A DNA stretch of 64,000 nt from Salvator merianae (lineage: Eukaryota; Chordata; Lepidosauria; Squamata; Teiidae), in the NCBI GenBank assembly GCA_003586115.2, contig QVOM02000112.1:45562743-45626742 (forward strand). Reading direction: 5' to 3'. The translations under genes and the position numbers were made by a program. Below are positions 58,085 through 64,000 of the stretch, one piece after another (positions within the stretch are counted from its first letter, which is position 1; every line of letters starts with the position of its first letter). Below the pieces are notes generated by a model, which saw only the letters and a program-made list of their open reading frames with translations, was not told the DNA's origin and did not search any database.

Positions 58085-59415
58085 TTCTAACTTGTTAGAA
58101 TTCTTTGGGAGTATCAGTAAGTACATGGACAAAACCGGTTGACACAGTTTATCTGGACTTTCAGAAGGCTTCTGACAAAGACACTCATCAAAGGCTCTTG
58201 AATAAACACAGAAGTTATGAATAAGAAGACAGGGTCTGTCTTGGATTGGTTATTGGTTAAAGGACAGGAAAAAAGAGAGTAGTAATTAATGGACAATTCA
58301 CAAAATGGAAGTAAAAGTAGGATCCTCAAAACTCAGTATTGGGACCTATGTTTTTTAATTTATTCATGAACGATCTAAAAGTGGCAGCAAGCAGTGAGAT
58401 ATCAAAGTTTGCTGATGATACCAAATTATTCAGGGTAGTAAAAACTGAAGGAGACTAAGAAGAGATCCAGAGGGACTTCTTGACATTGTGTGACTAGACA
58501 ACAAAGTGGCAAATGAGCTTCAATCTTAAATAAGTGCAAGGCAAGTGGAAAAACCAAATTACATGAATAAATTGATGAGTTTTCTGTGACAAACCAAGAA
58601 GGGAATCTTGGGGTTCTGGTTGATAGCTCATTGAAGGTGTTGAACCAGCGTGCAGCAGCAGTCAAAAAAGCAAATTCAATTCCAGGAATTATTAGGAAAA
58701 AAATATAAACTAAATCTACAACTATAATTATGGTGTTTTATAAATTTATGGTGAGGCCATTTAGAATATTGGTTACAATTCTGGTAACTACACCTCAGAA
58801 AGGATATTATGGAACTGGAAAAAGTGCAGAAAAAGGCAACCAGAATGATCAAGAGGTTTTAACACTTTCGTTATGAAATCAGGCTGCAAAATCTAGGCCT
58901 CTACAGCCTTGAAAAATGGCATTTAAGAGCAAGCCTGACTGATTTGTATAAAATCATGCATGGTGTGAAAAAGGTAGATAGAGAAAAAATAACTTCTCTT
59001 TTCTCTATCACACAACACTAGAACCAGGGAACACTCTATAAAGCTCATATGCAGAAAAGTTAGGACTGACAAAGGGAAGCATTTTTTCACCCAGCAAGTC
59101 ATTGGCCAGTGGAATTTACTACCTGAGAGGGTGGTGACAGCTACTAGCCTGGATAGCTTTAAGAAAGGGTTATACAAATTCATGGGGAGCAGCTGTATTA
59201 ATGATTACTAGAATGTATGCCTAGATACTGCCTCCAGGTTGGAGAGACAAGCAGGTTGCCACTAAAGGCCATCTACAGGGAGTCAAGAGCAAATGAATGT
59301 TTTGCCTTTGTCTTCTGCTTGAGAATGCCCAGTAGCAAATAGCGGGCCACTGCTGAAAACAGGATGCTGAACTAGAGGGGCTGTGGCCTAAGCCAACAGG
59401 GCTTCTCTAGTCAAA
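58085..59415 (+). mobile_element. L3/CR1-like LINE RT region to 3' end, plus strand
   Basis: Readable blocks, across frameshifts, are VYLDFQKASDKDTHQRLLNK (about 58145-58205), then GPMFFNLFMNDLK and SKFADDTKLFRVV (about 58340-58440). These are followed by a CR1-like C-terminus (KRFQHFRYEI and SLEKWHLRASL-type region near 58850-58930) and SHWPVEFTT-like sequence at 59100. It ends with GGATGCTGAACTAGAGGGGC and CCAACAGGGCTTCTC. The catalytic FADD motif is kept, but stops and frame changes make it inactive. Confidence 0.75.
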
Positions 59416-59604
59416 ACCAGTTTTAGATGGTTTGGGAACCACAGGGCTAGTTCCCTCAGTTTGAGCAGTTTGCCAATACACTCAGTACTTGCCAGATCAG
59501 ATGTGATCAGAACTGAGAAAACTGTCAGTAGGTACCCTCGCTTCCTACATATATGTGGACTTACACATAAGGAAGTTAAAAAGAATCAGCTACTACTAAT
59601 AATT

Positions 59605-59905
59605 GCACGGTGGCGCAGAAGGCTAAGGTGCTGATCTTTCAATAGGAGGATCGGAGTTCAAGGCCCCTGTCTGCCGTGTAGAGGGGATGAGCGCCCTCTG
59701 CTGGCCTCTAGCTCCAATCAACCTAGCCGTTCGAAAGCAAATAATTGCAAGTAGATAAATAGGGAGCATCACATTGTGTGATGCAGAAGATAGACAGATG
59801 TAAGCCTTTGGGCAAAAAATAACCTTGTAAGCTGCTTTGAGTCAGCTTCGGCCGAGAAAATCAGGGTATAAAAACCAAGTTGTTGTTGTTGTTCTTCTTC
59901 TTCTT
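59605..59905 (+). mobile_element. tRNA-derived SINE with L2-like tail
   Basis: The head GTGGCGCAGAAGGCTAAGG resembles a pol III A box region and GGAGTTCAAGGCCCC a B box. A core (CGTTCGAAAGCA, TTGCAAGTAGATAAATAGG) follows, of a kind shared by many squamate SINEs. The 3' part (ACCTTGTAAGCTGCTTTGAG, GGCCGAGAAAATCAGGGTAT) resembles L2 LINE tails, ending in TTG/TTC repeats. This design implies mobilisation by an L2 enzyme. A second copy lies at 52371-52646. Confidence 0.88.
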
Positions 59906-61334
59906 AATTTAACAGTTGAGCATATTTAAATATCCTTTAAGCAAGCACAAAGACTGTACTCTCTGTTAATATTTTAAGAGTATATTTCAAAAACAGCATA
60001 GGTCCTTTGAAAACATTTTCAAAATTGCATATGGATTTTTGTTATATTTTGTCATTTCTCCCTAATTAGTGATAATATTTTCCCAGGCTTTCAAAGAGAG
60101 TGCATTAGTTTTTGCATAAAACTACCACTTTCTGTGGCAGCTGCAGATATGGCTGATAGCTAGCCTCTGTAAATAGGAGCTTTATGATCAGAATGCATTA
60201 ATGTTTAAACTTGCTGAACTGAAGCTATGTTGAAAGAGCAAAAATGGAAATGAAAACGGTTCTGGTTTTTTTTTTACTATTGTTGTTTGCTTCCCAACAG
60301 AAATCTGTATTTTTAACAAAACTGGGATCCTCTATTGTAGGCAATGACAAATCAACACTGCCCAAAGCATTTTCATTTTCAGAGCTTTGCCCAATTCTAT
60401 GATCTTATTTTTGCAAGATTATTGGTTTTCTAACCTGTGGTATCCTAATTTCGAATACTATAAGCTCTATGGTGATCTCTGATTTGAGATAAACACCAAA
60501 ACCCATTTGATATTGTTCTCTTTAATGGGTTTTTATTGTTGTATCATATTTTCCCTTCTTTTCACAAAGAAATACCTTCAATATTTTTAGTTATCACATC
60601 TCTCCTCTGACAAGATGCCATCTACTGCATGTGACATTTCTATGTCATTTCCTCCATTTATGGTGCAAAATTTCCTCCCTCCCTTCTAAAGTTTTGGTTA
60701 TTAGTCAATACTGACAGGAAGTACAATTTTGGAGCAAAATCACTGTAAGTAAGCAGTCACTTATGGTGCTAAACTTTTATGAGTGTCAAAACAGAAGGAA
60801 GTGCTTTTCTTTATTTAACATTCTGGATAAATGAGGGATATTAAGATTTTCTGTGCCCATATTCAATCATTTAATGAGCATGAAGGATAATATCAGCAGA
60901 CCTGAATGCTTGTATTCTGCTATAAGTGTATGTTTGTATATAATACTGTGCAGTATAGACTCATATACTTTTAGACACAGTCATATTTCTGTGTGACACA
61001 TGCTTCTTTTGCTATATTATATAATGCATTGACTATTACATTGATCAGCTTTGTTAACTGTAGTTTGCATATTAGTGTCCAGACACCAGTTTTGCACATC
61101 TTCTAGCTTCATGTCACCTTATTTGTGAGATCCATATCCATGAGATAAACATATTCACAAACAGGAAAATGTATAGGACCTCCATATTTAGCAACAGACA
61201 TGTTTGTGATCAGAGTGACCATTTTGCAACCTTCACCCACTCACATTTGAGGCTGGAATCCTGTGTCCCAAATCCTGGCTTTTAGCATGCAGTTGCCACT
61301 TATTCTGAAGCTCATGCCACTTCACCCAGGCTCC
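59906..61334. other. Intron or spacer
   Basis: No exon or repeat supported. The 60030-60260 stretch is plain AT-rich sequence without ORFs; I cannot tell whether it is conserved. Confidence 0.5.
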
Positions 61335-61384
61335 CACAGCACAGCACAGCACAGCACAGCACAGCACAGCACAGCACAGCACAG
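61335..61384 (+). repeat. (CACAG)10 tandem repeat
   Basis: Ten uninterrupted CACAG units, following CTCC. Confidence 0.98.
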
Positions 61385-61757
61385 ACAGAAGACCTGAATT
61401 CAGGCTCAGCTCAGCTACACCTTCTGTCCTGAATACATCTTCTGTGAACTGCATCCATAATACTCGCTCTAAGATCCTCCAAACTTTCCCAAGGTTTCAC
61501 AGATTTTGCTGAACCTTTCTTCCCCAAGTCTATGGGAAGGCTTTACCGAAGCCTCTCCTATCTGCAGTTCTGACACTGAAGCAAAAAGGAGTGAGAAATA
61601 ATCTGGAGACAACTGCAGCATCTCTCAAACCAATCTGTATGCTGAAGTAAGAAATGCTGTTCTTACTTCATCTGATTCTCATATAAGTCTCTGCCTAGTC
61701 ATACAAAATGGCTTCGTGTGTGTGAGGGAGAGAGAGAGGAGACAAGGACAGAAACAG

Positions 61758-62287
61758 GGGATATTTCTGCACTAACCTGTATCCCATTACAGGAAGCAGT
61801 TCAGGGCCTAGTATGGGACTGAGCAGTCCCTGCCCCTTCCTAGTACACTTTATCTGCACTGGATGAAGCTACAGACTGGGATAGAGCACCAAAATGACAC
61901 CCTATCTTGGTCCCATGGTAGACTCAACAGTGAGGTCCACTACCAAACCATGGTCTGTATTCCAGACTAGGGAGGTCTGCGGACCACATGTCTCCATAGT
62001 CCAAAATACTGCAGGGGGACTTTTTTCAGTAGTGTAGAAGAAGCACCACCAGAAGTCTCTATGTGCCAAAAGGGTCCCAGCCAGAAAATGTGAAACTCAA
62101 GCTCTGGCCACTAGCTTCAAGGTGTGGACTTAGCCTTCAAAGCCACCAACTTTAGTGGCGGTAGCATGGCCACTCAAAATGCAGACAGCCCTTAGCCTAT
62201 GCTGGGACTATTCCAGTCCAGCATGAGTTGGACCACCTAGTGTGGGCTGGCATGGTGTGGGATAGCCCATGCAGTGCAAAAATAGCC
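61758..62287. mobile_element. hAT-like non-autonomous DNA transposon
   Basis: The left end GGGATATTTCTGCACT and right end AGTGCAAAAATAGCC (reverse complement GGCTATTTTTGCACT) are inverted. Flanks agaaacag (61750-61757) and agagacag (62288-62295) match at 7 of 8, consistent with an 8 bp hAT duplication. The 530 bp body has no convincing coding frame. The TTT(C/T)TGCACT terminus links it to 32432-32807 and 36494-37073. Confidence 0.7.
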
Positions 62288-62299
62288 AGAGACAGAGCC

Positions 62300-64000
62300 T
62301 TTTCAAAACACATTTGCCAGACCAACAAGGCCACACCAAATTCAGTGTGGAACAATTCTAGCAAGGCATGGCTGGCAGGCACTAATTTTGGAGGACAAAG
62401 TGGAGTGAGTAGTTGGGAAAGTATTTGTACTTGTTAAGCTATTTTTAATTTTCTAAAAGGCAGGAGAAGTGGCAGGAGAAATAGTCTTCTCTTGCAAGGA
62501 ATCTCTAATTGGGCAGAGAAGAAAGAAGGAATAGCTGCCTTATGAGCCATCTGCTGCCTGGCCAGTATTCATCATTGCTGTCAGATGTTTCCCTTATCTC
62601 CACTTGTCTTTGATTTAATTTGCATGAAACATGCATTGTAAAAACCTGGAAGGCCATATAGGAACAACCAGAAAGCATTTCCTTTACACGGAGTTACACA
62701 CTTCATGCCCTACATACATCCTGGAGATCCTATAAAGTGGTCATTTGTGAGACCAAAATAAATAACTGAAGGCCCAATCGGAGTGTCCCTCCTGGGCACC
62801 TCCTTCTGAAGGTGCAGTTTCCTGCCATCATAGAGGAACAGGAAGAAATACAATTATTACAGTCAAGAATCTTGTTTCAAAGAGCAACACAATAAATCAA
62901 TTGAATATATCTGGTTGTTCAAGAAAAAATAAAGTTCAGGAAAGGAGGGCAATATTACTACAGTGACACTGACAGAGAGAACTTCTGAAGGAAGCACCAG
63001 GTAAGCAGGTCCAAAGGTAGAGAAGTAAGGAATGAGGCAAACAAAGAATCAAATTGTTAGAAACAAATATCTCGTTTCACGATACTGTACTTTGAGAAAT
63101 GGGTGCTATCAAGTAGCTTGAATTTCCAAATTTCACAAAAGGGTTGATTATTGGAAAGAAAATCTTATCAGAGCTACGTGACTGCAGGCTTATTTAATAT
63201 CTGTATGGTGTACACTATAGCTGATATGAGAAGAGTGTAATACAACAGACTGATATTTATAGACACGTATTCACTGACTTCTTATTCTATGCTGTGATCT
63301 GATCTAGAAACTTTAGTGACCTGCTCTGTCTGTTGAGTTCTTTCCAAATAATATGCTATCTATTCTAGGGAAAAGTCTCAGCTTCTGTATCCATCATCTG
63401 AAAAAACAGCAATTTCACAAAATTTCTTAAAATGTTACATTCTTTTCCAAATCTACTTCTCTCAAATATGCTCAGGATGCTCTTACAACAATCGAAGCCA
63501 AGGCTCTACCTATTTTTAAATACATTTTTGAAAGCATAAATCAGACACTTACTGTGATTAGGTGGATTCACAAAACAACAAAATTATTCTCAAACCAGTA
63601 AATGTGCCATGAGAAAACAAACATAAGACTCACATGATAAACTCATCACATGACTAAAACAACTATAAGTTAATTTTCATGAACAATAATATAATAATAA
63701 TACAAAATGTAATAATAATACAAAATATGTCAAAATAAAACACTAACGGAAAATACTATGTGTATAAATTTGTGTCACACAAGAGGAGAGAAGGAGAGAC
63801 ATTGTGTGTAAGGCTTTGATGAAAACAACCAGTGTAAAATACAGGAGCCAAAAAGAGATTTAAAAAGCAGATTTTTCCAATTTCTAGCATGGTAGAATAT
63901 ATGTTTCAGTTCTCAAAAACAGAAAATAAATATAGCACATCTGTAAAGATATACTGTATATTAAAAGGTTCTTGATCATTTGTGTAAGCATCACTTCTCA
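62300..64000. other. Intron or spacer to the end of the window
   Basis: No exon supported. A candidate donor-like site near 63550 (cacttac) lacks a usable acceptor. AATA/TAA-rich simple sequence lies at about 63686-63735. Nothing else recognised. Confidence 0.5.

Noticed and set aside
59605..59680. A functional tRNA gene
   Set aside because: Box-like motifs are present, but the segment continues into SINE core and tail and does not fold as a full cloverleaf by eye.
9782..64000. CRISPR-like or prokaryotic operon structure
   Set aside because: Direct repeats present are microsatellites or transposon duplications; splice sites and LINEs show vertebrate nuclear DNA.

Overview
The window looks like intronic sequence from a squamate reptile, probably a lizard. 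The evidence is the repeat mix: CR1, L2, L1, Bov-B/RTE and L3-like LINEs side by side, a tRNA-derived SINE with an L2-like tail, and many non-autonomous DNA transposons. There is no prokaryotic gene layout (no operons, no long packed ORFs). AT-rich spacer and spliced minus-strand exons fit a vertebrate nuclear genome. The species cannot be named from the sequence.

Only one host gene is visible. Five short minus-strand exons (40953-40775, 32112-32005, 30228-30117, 16187-16083, 9781-9625) have good splice sites, and all four junctions are phase-compatible. Joined, they give about 220 stop-free codons of tandem ASH/HYDIN-like immunoglobulin-fold sequence. I call it CFAP47, a cilia and flagella protein, from its sequence style as I remember the family. 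A sixth, weak exon candidate lies at 46048-45996. The 5' part of the gene would lie at higher coordinates and the 3' part below position 9625. No further exon was found in 1-9600 or in 46100-64000.

Everything else is intron filled with mobile elements. From the left: CR1 and L2 scraps; a hAT-like MITE that contains another MITE (2579-3024); an RTE LINE split by an L1 piece (3490-5640); an L1 3' end (6320-6805); a nearly full-length-RT CR1 (7097-8425); a 1.43 kb composite inverted-repeat element (10736-12165); a 1.6 kb deleted L1 flanked by a 67 bp target duplication (14044-15802); an L2 LINE with a nested L2 stub (18140-20600); and a Bov-B LINE split by CR1 and L1 pieces (about 24440-28235). 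Then come a cluster of fold-back or terminal-inverted-repeat elements (31681-38520), a CR1/L3-like LINE (42800-44695), a hairpin MITE (47590-47729), two SINE copies, a fish/frog-like DNA transposon piece (57383-57600), an L3-like LINE (58085-59415) and a hAT-like element (61758-62287).

No RNA gene, CRISPR array or prokaryotic regulatory element was seen. The strongest candidates for something undescribed are the palindromic 10736-12165 element, the unusually long 67 bp L1 target duplication, and three non-autonomous elements that share a terminal motif resembling TTTCTGCACT.
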